Positions 33,401 to 44,321 of a stretch of 64,000 nucleotides of DNA are shown here, one piece after another. The notes beneath the pieces were generated by a model that was not told where the DNA came from, ran no database searches, and saw nothing but the letters and a program-made list of their open reading frames with translations. Each line of letters begins with the position of its first letter. The stretch's first letter is position 1. The position numbers and the translations under genes are program-made. Source of the stretch: Echiichthys vipera (taxonomy: Eukaryota > Chordata > Actinopteri > Perciformes > Trachinidae); the NCBI GenBank assembly GCA_963691815.1, contig OY829667.1:20251587-20315586 (forward strand). The letters are read 5' to 3'.

Positions 33401-36400
33401 GCTAAAGAGACATAGTTTGAGTTGGTAGAGACCAGCACAGAGCTAAAAGAAAAAATATATATAATATGATATAATATTAGCCCTATCAGGTGTGGGTTTT
33501 TTTTTAGCCCTGAAAGTTGTATAATTCCTCAAATTTGGTCTATGGCAGGAATGGCATAGTCCTGTGAGTCCATCCTGATCTCTGAGCTCCATTGTATTTT
33601 ACTCTCAGATCAGTCTGGTAACGTACAACGGAGAAAATTTGGAGCAAACTTTGCCAAGCGACCGAATCAATCAGCGTTGGTTTTGAGGTGGTTTTGAGTG
33701 ATGAAACGAGAAGAGACTGTTCAGTGTAAACAACATGGAGGCTTCCACAGATGAGATGAGCAGCTATGGAGCAATCTGCTCACTAACTCTTTGTTCTCTG
33801 GATCCTTCTGTTGAATATGGACCGGGCTCCTGAAATTGGGCCTTTGATCTGTAAATTCACGTTACACAAACGAATAATATCCTTTACCCACATGTTTACC
33901 TTCTGAGCTTTGCCTCCACGCTGTTAGTACGTCATACGCTTCGTTGATCCAATTGGTTGATTTCAGTGGCAGCTGCTGGGCTTTCGAGGAGGGGAAGCTC
34001 ATTTTTCCGGCCATCATCATAAATGTGTTTGTTTATTTATTTGTAAATTCTTCCCTTCGTTCCTTCTCAAGAAAATGATCTGTGACCTTGTCGTACCAAC
34101 TAGGCGTCTTTTCCAGGGACTTGACCAGTGTTCTCTCAATGGGCAGCAGAGCTAGGCTGCTTAAACGGCCTTGGCCCAGCTGGAGCTGCTGCGCCAGGCT
34201 ACTGTGAAGTGTGACCGCCTGTGAGTGTGAGTGTGAGTGATCGTGACGGGGGGAGAAGCTCCACAGCTGCCACTGCTCATTGGGAGAAGAAACCTCAGAG
34301 TGACAGAACAGAGTCTCCAAACACAACGCTAGTTGTTTTTAACAAAGACAAAGTCTCTGGGGATCGGTACAGTCTCCGAATCAGTTCAGAACAATGGAAT
34401 GAAAAACTTGAATGAAAATGCTCCGCTGGATGTTTATTCTTCAAGAACGCTGATTTGCTCATTTAGCTACCAATCAGCTGATCCAATCATCATGCAGAAG
34501 CCGAGCATCCGGACCAGCCCACTGCCCCATAGACCCCCAGAGACGCTGAGCGTCTGATGGGCGGGACAACGCCCAGCATTTATCCAATGAGCGTCTAGTT
34601 TGGCTGCAGTGGAACAACCCGCTCTACACTTCCCAGCTGAGCGTCCGACTGTGTAAGGAGCTGTGGAGCTGTGGGGATGAATGAGAAGGAAGTTGCTCCA
34701 GTTACCTGTGATAAGGAGCTGATTCTGAACTAAAGATGAAGGCTTTCTTGCGTATTTAGTCAATGAGATGTACACACAGCAGTACATATTTCACCATTTT
34801 CTTTTGTGACATTTTTGGGGAAGCTGAGCTTGCAGTCTTAGAGCAATCACCACTGGTTGATTTGAACCATAGGTTGGTGATAGACAGATGGTTTATCTTA
34901 CAGCACTCAGTATTTTCGCACCAGAGTTCCCAGATGGATATGCTGAGAAAATGACAATCATGCGAATCAATCCATCTGGCAGAGTCAGGTTATGCTGTTG
35001 CCACCAATATGACCACCAGAAGGGGTTTTGCATCATCACCTGAGAGTCCTCCATCCTCCATCCTAATTAAGCTGCCTTTTCTCCTGTGCTTCTCCTGCCC
35101 TGGACTTGCAGAGACAGATTCGGAAGTGGAGGTCACTCACAGTGATGACTCTGACATTGTGGCCTCTTTGTCTTGGACTGCTCCACTCCAGAACATAGAG
35201 CCAGTGATGGAAGAGACCATGTCTGAAGATGTCTTCACTTTACCACACACACACAGGAGCTTTAAAGAGTATGTAGGCAACAAAACAGATCTGGGCAGAG
35301 CTGTGATACCAGCAGCTATCCTCGCTGGTTACACTGGTGAGTGAAGTTTTTGTAGCTCATATGGATTCATCAGTTGTAAATCTGTGCAGCAGGTCTCAAT
35401 CTATTCTTCCCACTATGTTTCAATAGGAAGTGGTCCCATTCAGCTGTGGCAGTTTCTGCTGGAGCTTCTCACAGACCGCAGCTGTCAGTCATGTATAAGC
35501 TGGACAGGAGATGGGTGGGAGTTCAAGTTGACGGACCCTGATGAGGTAAGGCCTGTAGGTTTCAGCAAAGGGGACATTAAACACCAGGTACCATATTCAC
35601 AAACATCTTAATATTAAAAGTATCTCCTAACTTGCCATGTTAGAAGTAACTTTTAAAAAATAGTGTCCTCCATTTAGGTCCAATAGTATAACAAAATGTT
35701 TTAGCATTAAAAGAAGCTCCGAAATCAGTAAAAAAGTTAGTTGTCAAGAGAGTCAAATCAAACAATCACAAACGATCCTTAAATGTCTGCTGTCAGTAAT
35801 CTGCCTCGTAATCACCTCAACAGGTTAGAAAACTTTAATGATCGTGAGCTTTTAAAAAAGTATCACTTCTTTTTTTGTATTTTGAAGTTATCCCCCCTAT
35901 TCTGTCCTTCCTTTCATTAGTTGTTTGCACCTCTCTCTATCACCGTGGTTATTGTAGTCTGATCAGTACGGCTCTTCCAACATGGATACCTGCTAATTGT
36001 TAACGAGCTGTCAGACATGTGAGAGGCTGATAATTATCTGCACAGACACTGGACTGGTCTGCAGCTGATGTTTACCTGTGTGAATTGTGCCATGAGTTAC
36101 ACATTTTTTTTGCAAGAAAAGAAAGTCAAGGCATTAGGGTGTAAAAATTTGTAGACTAGTTAGAAGGACTACTCACCCCAAAGATCCGTAAGTGATGTGT
36201 GTGTGTATTTTGTATTGTTATTCAAACAAAGGGTTTTGCTCGTTCTTTCGCTTGCTGGTTGATAAAAAGAATCGCTGGTGATGTATATTGTGAGAGACGA
36301 GATGTAGAGTTAGCTGAGTGCTTTCACACAACAAAGGTCGTACTATGACAAACCTATGACGTAGTGTGACTTTTTTTTATTAAATCAAAATTATTTTTTT

Positions 36401-37436
36401 TGCCTGTTTTTCAAGTTTTTTATTATACACAACAGACAGGAAACAGCAGCAAAGAGCCACTTTCTTGTCACCCAACAGTGACGACCATACAAAATTGTCT
36501 TTTAATTTTTAGGAGGAAGGCATGACTTGGTGCCTTCATTGGTTTAATTGGTTAGGTTTAGGCATGAGGAGTAGAATTGTTTAAGGTTAGGGCAAGAATA
36601 TCTGGGTAAGCCAATCAGAAACAGGGTAGGGAAAAATAGAGGCAGAGTAAGAAAAAAGGCCATACTAGGAAAAGAAGCTGCTACATGGGCAACAGATGTG
36701 TGCATGACTTAACTCTTTTTTCACACCATACTCATCTATTTTAAATTTCTCTATGCATGAGGTGAACCAAAAGGTGAATACTACATAGAACTTAGAAAAA
36801 AAATAAGTGCTATCTGCAAAGTGAACAGGCAACGGGGTCAACTCCACCCTTTCTCTGAGCTTCAGTCTTCTCCCAGTTCTTTAGCAAAAGTTGGTCTCAG
36901 CAGCTTTGTGAAGAGGTTTTAAAAGACACTTTAGTGAGGAACTTTAGTGCTGTTTAAAAGTCCTGCTGCCCCTCCATTTTTTTTAATCTATGATCAAGCC
37001 TAATTAGTTAATGGGCTAGCTTTACAAGTTTGTGGTTTTTAATGTTGTAAAATCAATAAATCCATCTAATTCTCTGTGACTCTAGTGACTTGTGTTATCA
37101 TTTAACAATGCTCAAACATTAAAATTGCCACGTTATATTGTTCATCATCATTATTATTTGCCGTCAAAGTAATGAGGTCTGCTTATGAGCTCTGGAGTTA
37201 AGGTGTAGCTCTGTCTCCAGGTGGCCCTGCTGTGGGGTAAGAGGAAGAACAAACCCAAGATGAACTATGAAAAGCTAAGTCGCGGTCTACGATACTACTA
37301 CGACAAAAACATCATCCGCAAGACGGCCGGCAAACGCTACGTCTACCGCTTTGTCTGCAACCTGCAAGGCCTGCTGGGATATGAGCCTGGGGAGCTGCAT
37401 GCCATGTTGGATATCAGTAACAAGACTCACTCATGA
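27411..37436 (+). CDS. ETS1/ETS2-class transcription factor (8 exons)
   Basis: Nuclear DNA-binding factor recognising GGA-core sites. Exons: 27411-27552, 29294-29413, 29505-29708, 32430-32504, 32638-32832, 35112-35336, 35427-35545, 37221-37436. All are in phase and give 431 residues (ETS1 is 441). An N-terminal TP site (LTPTSKE, Thr58) matches the ERK site of ETS1/2. A Pointed domain follows (about 60-155), with DPTLWSEWEV and GEILWEHLE. HQDYYHIKTE aligns with the ETS1 SUMO site (Lys224 here). FKEYVGNKTDL and VIPAAILAGYT match the autoinhibitory helices. The ETS domain runs from GSGPIQLWQFLLELLTD to about residue 410 and keeps MNYEKLSRGLRYYYDKN. The serine-rich segment of ETS1 is replaced by unrelated sequence, and the usual RRW is LLW. 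It is neither clearly ets1 nor ets2, so no symbol is given. The first ATG is the least certain point. Confidence 0.88.
29755..30094. mobile_element. TTAA inverted-repeat element, copy C
   Basis: The left arm fragment begins TTAAAAATCACCCCAGGGTC, and a right arm fragment runs about 29937-30094 with gttagccacgtccggctgtt and atggcttatttgatgtatgc. The centre has been replaced by unrelated sequence. It lies inside ETS gene intron 3. Confidence 0.6.
30338..31913 (+). mobile_element. complete Tc1/mariner transposon
   Basis: A 1576-bp element flanked by TA on both sides (30336-30337 and 31914-31915). Its ends are gagtgcatccggaaagtatt and, at the right, the inverted ccggatgcactg. Inverted arms are about 210 bp and contain internal repeats (acagtctttaa and ggctgtgaatact edges) as in other Tc1 elements of fish. 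A single uninterrupted transposase frame lies inside. The first base of the left end differs from the right end (G for C). It sits in an intron of the ETS gene, same strand. Confidence 0.93.
30688..31698 (+). CDS. Tc1-family transposase, uninterrupted
   Basis: A 336-residue cut-and-paste transposase that would bind the element's inverted ends and insert at TA. The N-terminal paired-like DNA-binding region has two helix-turn-helix parts (residues about 1-110), including YRKISAALNVPMSTVASII and a basic linker. The catalytic DDE triad is present: Asp in WSDETK, Asp in HQDNDPKH and Glu in NPIEHLW. The glycine-rich block KHGGGSIMLWG is also present. Length and order match full-length fish Tc1 transposases (about 340 residues). 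No stop or frameshift is seen, so it could still be active or be a recent insertion. The start MKSKELS is the family-typical start. Confidence 0.93.
   Translation: MKSKELSVDLRDKIVSRYKSGEGYRKISAALNVPMSTVASIIRKWKKFGTTRTLPRAGQPSKLSNRGRRALVREVTKNPMVTLSELQRSSVERGEPYRRTTISAAIHQSGLYGRVARRKPHLSKRHKAVHLEFAKRHLKDSHTMRNKMIWSDETKIELLGVNARRHVWRKPGTAHHEANTIPTVKHGGGSIMLWGGFSAAGTGRLVRIEGEMNAAMYRDILDENLLQSALDLRLGRRFIFHQDNDPKHTAKISKKWLQDHSVNVLEWPSQSPDLNPIEHLWRDLKMAVHRRLPSNLIELERYCKEEWAKLPIERCTKLVASYSKRLEAAKGGSTKY
33553..33865 (+). repeat. dispersed repeat, forward copy (ETS gene intron 5)
   Basis: This block runs from near catcctgatctctgagctcc to ggcctttgatctgtaaatt. It recurs in reverse orientation at 60535-60830 with high similarity, including ctccatattcaacagaagg-type sequence and gagatgagcagctatggagc. 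No convincing frame or terminal repeat is seen, so its class is unknown. Confidence 0.75.
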
Positions 37437-37740
<304 letters not shown>

Positions 37741-38381
37741 TGTGAATAGATTGAATAGTTTGGTTTATCAATATACTATACATATGGTAACCTTTTATTT
37801 CAAAAAGTAACCTGCAGAATCCATGAACAGACCTACACGTTTGCATGAGTGCTCCTAAAAGACTATTGTTTTTTATGTGTTAGCCCATTTACAGTAGTGA
37901 AGGTAAACATGTAAACTTAAAGGTAGTGCATGCGTTGGTGCCGCCCCTTGAGTTGGGAAGGTCCATTTATTGTGCCCAGACCCTACGTCAAGATAGATGT
38001 GGGTTGGGATTTCCAGGCTAGTATTAATTGACCCCAATGACCAACGGCTTGTAACGTACCTTAAAAAATGTGATTTTCCCCAGCTTTCCCAGTTGGCTGT
38101 AACAGCCTGTGGACATTTATGTTAAGGGGTGCTAAGGACACATTTTCCAGGAAAATCAAAAGGATGTTATGTTTTGCATGCTCCCTAGTCAGTTGTCTCT
38201 CTTTAGTCAACAGTGTGCAACATTAGCTAATGTTAGCTTAGAAATGGAGTCTGCTAACATCAACAAATGACCAACAAAGTCCATGCATGCTATTTTTTCC
38301 ATTATACATTCTGCAGCGGTAGCCCTGAGATGGACCTAAAGTTGGTGGCTGTCCTGTAATGAATGAAAGCAACTAGTTTAC

Positions 38382-38625
38382 TGGGGAGCGTACCTATGTT
38401 CCCTGGGTCCTATGTTCTCCACTTTGTATGTGACCGGGGAACATCAGATCCTTTTTTAAGAAAAGGGCCGATGTTCCCTGCTTTTCACAGAAAGGGTCCT
38501 TTGTTCCCTTTGTTTGATCAGTGCTGAATTCCCCTGCAAATAGGCCTACATAGACCCTAACACTACCTCCTGACCCTAAAAGTAACCCCTAACCCTCACA
38601 AAATGCTGAATTAAATCAGCGAAGG
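38382..38625 (-). repeat. unexpanded relative of the 31-bp array
   Basis: Read on the - strand this block follows the same order as the leader and flank of the array at 22243-24880. A gattta..cagcattttgtgagggttag start is followed by tagtgttagggtctatgtag, aagcagggaacat and aacataggaccc. It closes with gggaacatagg, matching the array's right edge. It has only one or two diverged units instead of about 79. No coding capacity. Confidence 0.75.
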
Positions 38626-38919
38626 CAGAGGCTTATGCAACCTGGGAACTTAAGACTGGGGGAAAATAGAGGGGGGACCCCGTTTACTGAACCGGCGGGC
38701 AATCAGACTCGGGGCTGTCTACATTCATCCCTTCCTTCATAGAGGGGTAAATGCATTTTCCTACATTTGAGCTTGAAACTGGGTTCAAGTCATGTCACCA
38801 CAGTATAAACACGGCCACTGTGGCAGACTGAAAAAAATGATGTTTAATGTCCGTTCTTAAGCTGGGGTCTTAACTGAGTCTATGTGTCACCTAGCAGTGG
38901 AAATACTTTCAGCTCCGCA

Positions 38920-39110
38920 AGAAGGCTGTGGGTCAGAGGTAGAGCAGGTCTCCCTCCATTTGTGAGTTTGGTGGTTCGATCCCAAGCTCCTCTGGTCCGC
39001 ATGTCGAAGTTCTTTGGGTAAAACACTAAACCCTGAATTGCTCCCCGTCGGGTATGTGAATGTAGTGTGAATGGTTAGATCAGATTAGATGGTATGTAGA
39101 TGTCCACTGC
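38920..39110 (+). repeat. tRNA-derived SINE-like repeat
   Basis: The block contains a tRNA-like B-box (ggttcgatccc) preceded by a degenerate A-box region (gtagagcagg). Next comes ttgggtaaaacactaaaccc and a tail with gtgtgaatgg, the layout of a common fish SINE-like family. It lies just upstream of a LINE copy. Confidence 0.55.
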
Positions 39111-39184
39111 CCTCAGTGAGAATGTCTGTTTGAATGGGTGACAAGCAGTATGATGCTCTTTACGATCACCACTGCATATATGTT

Positions 39185-41425
39185 AAAACGACCACCTCTG
39201 CCAGCAGTAGCAGAACAGAACCAGAGTCGATCAGAAGGCACTGTAACAGTGAAAATACTGTCATACTGTTCATGCAGGCCTTAGCACCATCACCAATCCT
39301 GCCCCTTAGCCTCTGTCGATGACCTTGTGGATAGTTTCAGTTCCAATGTTATGACTCTTATGAATGCCATTGCACCACTAAAGACCAAAGTTTTATCTGG
39401 AAGGAAAAAGTCACCATGGAAAAATGCCACAGCAGTGAGATCTCAAAGAACAAAGAGCAGGAAGGCCGAACGTAGGTGGCGGAAAACTAAACTACAAGTC
39501 CACTACGACATCTACAAAGACACTCTCCGTATCTACAATCAGGAATTGAAAGGGGCAAGGAAGTTCGTTTTCTCAGAGGTTATCAACAAAAATAATAATT
39601 CCCGCACTTTATTTACCGTTGTTGACAAGCAAACCCCTCGTCATCGGTCCCTCCTGAGCTCCTGTCCAGCAAGTCGCGCAATGACTTTGCAGATTTCTTC
39701 ACCGATAAAATTCTAAAGATAAGACAAACAATGTGTAGCTCCACCTCAGGGAACATGGCTTTGTCACTTATGCCTCCAGATTCACTAATGACCCTACAAC
39801 ACTTTGAACCTTTAGACTGTGCATCTCTGACGAAAACTGCAGTGATCAAGCCCCTACTGAAGAAGCCTAATCAAGATGCCATGAGCAGCTATAGGCCCAT
39901 TTCAAATTTAGCATTTCTGGCAAAGATCATTGAAAGGGTAGTTTACCATCAACTACACTCCTTTATGATTTAAAACAATCTTACTTTAATGTTTTCCAGT
40001 CGGGATTTTGGCCACATCACAGCACAGAGACTGCACTTACTAGTCCTAAACGACATACATCGAAACAGTGATGCATCAAAAGCATCAGTCTTGGTACTGC
40101 TCGATCTCAGTGCTGCTTTTGATACAGTTGACCATAACATACTGCTTGACAGACTGGAGAAGTGGGTTGGACTCTGGTTTTGTGCTGGACTGGTTCAAAT
40201 CCTACTTGAAAGATGGAGATTACTTTGTTTCCCTTGGTAACTATAAATCAGAACATACAAAACTAACATGTGGGGTTCCTCAGGGCTCCATTCTTGGACC
40301 CATTTTGTTCAATATGTACATGCTCCCTTTAGCTCAGATCATGGAATATTTTAACATATGCTACCAAAATTATGCCGACGACACACAACTTTATATCTCT
40401 GTGTCACCACATGACCATAGTCCCCTACACTCACTAAGTCAGTGTGTCAAACAAATCAATAAGTGGATGAACCAGAACTTCCTCCAGCTCAACGCAAATA
40501 AGAAATATTATTGTCTTTCGTCACAAAAATACAAGGTTAGAAATTAGTGCTCAACTAGACTCAATCGCACTAAAAACCACTGAGAAAACCAGAACCCTTG
40601 GTGTAGTTATGGACTCGGATCTGAATTTTAACAGCCATATAAAAAACATTACTAAATCTGCCTACAACCATCTAAAAAACATTGGACAGAAATCCCTTGA
40701 TCCTGCAAACAAGTCACAGAAAAACTTGTTTATGCATATATTTTCAGTAGGTTAGATTATTGTAATGGTATCTTTCCAGGTCTTAGCAAAACCTCAATCA
40801 GACAGCTGCAGCTTAGCCAGAATGCTGCTGCAAGAGTCCTGATCAACACCAAGAAAATGGACCACATCACACCTGTCCTTAAATCTCTGCACTGGCTCCC
40901 TGTATGTAAAAGGATAGTCTTTAAAATTTTGTTACTGGCCTACAAGGCACTGAATAGTCTAATAGCTGCTTGTTTGATCTGAAGCTCCCAGACTCCTCAG
41001 GTCTTCAAGGACAGGTTAACTCTGTGTTCCCAGGGTCAGAACTAAAAAAGTTGAAGCAGCGTTCAGTTTCTATGCTCCACGCCTGTGGAATGAGGTCCCT
41101 GAACACCTGAGGTGTGCACAGACTGTCAGCTCTTTTAAATCAGGCCTAAAAACACTTTACCGTTTACTGCAGCCTTCTCATAACCCAACATGCAGATGAT
41201 CTTTACTTTCTAATCTTAACCCTTTATGTGCTTTTAACAAAAATACTATTCATGCATTTGTCTTATTGCTTATTCAATCATTCTTAATTATTAGCCATTT
41301 CCCTGTCCTGTATTGTATGATCATTCCGTTGTCTTTTTATGATGTTATTCTTTTCTTTTCTCTGTAAAGCACTATGAATTGCTGCTTGTACGAATGGTGC
41401 TATATGAATAAATTTGCCTTGCCTT
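39185..41425 (+). pseudogene. L2-type LINE retrotransposon, frameshifted
   Basis: Consecutive frames on the + strand together read as a non-LTR reverse transcriptase. They include a basic linker (RKAERRWRKTKLQVHYDIYK), then AVIKPLLKKPNQD and YRPISNLAFLAKIIERVV. Next are LLDLSAAFDTVDHNILL, GVPQGSILGPILFNMYML and the catalytic YADDTQLYI. The 3' end is an untranslated tail ending gctatatgaataaatttgcc. Several frameshifts and stops separate the blocks, and the endonuclease domain at the 5' end is missing. The composition points to the L2/CR1 group. It cannot encode an active enzyme. Confidence 0.85.
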
Positions 41426-41480
41426 GTGGAGGTGCCTTAGTCAGAAGACTAGAAAGGAGCTGTACAAGTCCATAGACCCT

Positions 41481-41727
41481 TTAAATTGTAATTCCGGAGC
41501 TAAATCATCCCATTGTCTTTTTCAGCACTTACATACGTCAAATAAGCCATCAAGACATCATGTATGAACTACTAGCAGATATATCAAAGACAGTCGCTAA
41601 CAGTCGGACGTGGCTAACAGTGATTAGCTCGGGGCAGCACAGTGAAGGCATTCAAGCGTCTTTTTTAACCACTAATACTGATCAAAATAACAGCAAACCT
41701 CTGCAGCAGCATGAGAAGAGTCCCTAA
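41481..41727 (+). mobile_element. TTAA inverted-repeat element, copy D (one arm)
   Basis: A single left arm starting TTAAATTGTAATTCCGGAGC and running to agcagcatgagaagagtccc. It includes the same gtggctaacagtgattagct and ggcattcaagcgtc blocks as copy B. The opposite arm is absent. Confidence 0.65.
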
Positions 41728-44145
41728 GTTAAGTGGACTTTACATTTCTGAGCAAATACCTGCAAAACCATCAGCCTTATCTGTATTTGTGTTGTGCTAA
41801 TTAGCAAATTACATGCTTAACTAACATGGTCTCCCTGGTAAACAATACCTGATTAAAATTAACATGTTAAGCAACAAGCATTGTCATGGGCATTGCTCAC
41901 AGCAAGGCCATGATTTCCAATGGAGAGAGTAGCTTTGCTCTCAGCTGCATAAGCCACAGCGTCACTGCACTGCTTTTCAGTGTAGTCCAAATAATTCCTT
42001 CCAGTGAGAAACTAAACAGAGAATAGACATTTGTCTACTAGACTGAGACCCCGTCTGAGAGAATCCCTGCCAGGAGGGGTTTTAACAGAGATCAGCTGGT
42101 GGTTGGACTAATGGAACCTAATTGATGTATTCACTGTGGCTCAGCCAACTCCTTCTGCCTTTCACGTCACTACATATGTGAAGTAGGCTGTGTGTGGGTG
42201 ACTGGAATAGTCAGCTCCTGCAGAGAAGTCAAGTGGTCTAATTTTACATGTCAGACCACACAAGGCTTGTTTATTGATTTATAGCCATCTAATTCCTAAT
42301 ACAGCAGGGGATTTATTTCAGCTCCTGTGGATTTTAGAATGACTCCTTTCAGTCTGACCCTCCACAGCTGGTGTACAACATATACTCATGTAAATAGTAC
42401 ACACAAGTGCTGAAGAAATGTGTTTATTGAGGTTATACAGGGATAGAATTTAGAGTGATTTCATTTTTTTAGAAAACAGACATGTAGCAAGAAAGCTTTT
42501 TATCTTCTTATACTATGGTTCTTTTTTTTTTGTAAACGCATCCTAGTCCTAGTAAATGGACAAACCCCAAAAACTACATTGACTGTATGTCTTAATGACT
42601 GAAACCTGAAAAAGTTTAGCAGGAGACGCATCAATGCCACGCAGTCGCCTGTGGCTGGGCCACCTGCCGAGTGCAAGCCTGTTACGCCTCCGTTCAGTCC
42701 CCTCTGGCTCTCTGGATTCACCTATACTGTGTTTTAATACAGCCAAATTAAAAATATATTATTTATTTACATATCTATCTGGTGTCTGAGCGAGAATGAA
42801 ATAGTTATTTTAGCTTAGCTGATAACACTACATGTTAACGTAACCTTCATTTTGTGGTAGTCCCTGTGGACAAAAGCAAGCACAACTTAATTTAAACACT
42901 ATTTTTGTTGCATAGCAATCAGACATGATGTCTCAAAATGTATCCATTTGTTGCTATGTGTCTACTTTATAAATAATAGACATTACATTTTCAGGATCGG
43001 TTTTGAATTCTTTCAAATCCCTCCATTGTCTCCATCTGTTGAACGAGGGACTGAGGTTGACTTGTGTTTTCGCCCATGATCTCTTGTCCCTTTTAGCTTC
43101 CTTTTGTTCTGCGATCAATTCTTTTTCTTTTCGCTGAAGACAAAACTCCACCTGCTGACCTACTACTCACTGTGAAACTTGGAGAACATATAAACTTAGG
43201 CTCTTCTTTTCTGCTTGCAGTGAATCTAATTTGTCTTTCACAGGTATTCAGACCTGGGGGCAGGCATACGAAAAAAATAACTTGACTTAATAATGTAAAG
43301 TAAGGATTTAATTTATAAAATCCTTGTGACAATTTGCACTCAATTTTTTCAAGTAAATTTTACGGCTGAATATCAAGTACAAGTCACTCAACATTATCAG
43401 GTGTAATGTTCTCGCCTTTAAGCGTAACATTTGTGAATAAATTAAGTAAATGTTAAGTAACATGTAACTTAGAAGTTATATTGATCTAAATTAAGTAAAG
43501 TCTAAAACTTTTTTCATAGAAAGGAAATTGTTGTTAATAAGTAGATTGAAATTTTGACATTAACAGTTACTTTAGTATTAATCCTAACACACCCGTTTTT
43601 CCAATGCAATGATGCTTAAGATAAGTATTTTTAACCAAGGAGCACATTTTAATGCTACAAAGAAACATGTGCCTTGTATCCTTCCAATCTCATACAGCCT
43701 CGACAACAACACTTATCTGTCGCGGCGGGGACTTTTTAATTAATTAATTGATATATATATATGATTCTGATGAATGATATAAAGACCAACACAGTGATGC
43801 GTTATTGGTGAGAAAAATGCAATTTTATTACTAAACTATATCCCTCAATGCATCATGGGAGCCTTTTGTAAAAATATAATAAAATGTACTCTTCCTATTC
43901 AGTGAATTCATTACATGAATAAAATGTGTAAATATTCAAATGTTTACTTAAAATGTTCTAGTTCCCACTGAATTTAAATTTGCCTGTGTTCAAATTACTT
44001 TGATTTATTTAATACATTTTACTATAACAAAAAGTCATATATAGATATTTAAATGTATTTTGTAGATGGTACACGCAACTGCAATTTATTTATTCAGGCT
44101 TTACAAAACAGAATGAGGTGCCTTGATTATTTTCCATGATTCTGT
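41728..44145. other. intergenic stretch without supported genes
   Basis: AT-rich sequence with many short open frames and no recognisable domains. The interval about 43.3-43.5 kb repeats short taagtaa-type motifs. I see no transposon ends. Confidence 0.35.
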
Positions 44146-44321
44146 TTTATTTCTCCTTTTGTTACTCACGGGTCTCAAGGGAAAACTGCTATGGTATAAA
44201 TTACAAGGGTAATATATTCTCCGACCCTGCAAAAAGACTAAAGCTGACCTGACTGGAGAATAAACTCATTCCCAACACACTCAGACATAGAGGCACACAC
44301 TGCCCCATGTCGGCTCTTCCA

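Noticed and set aside
42500..42746. Two overlapping - strand frames of 65-73 codons
   Set aside because: No domain, splice site or promoter support; they look like chance frames in a repeat.
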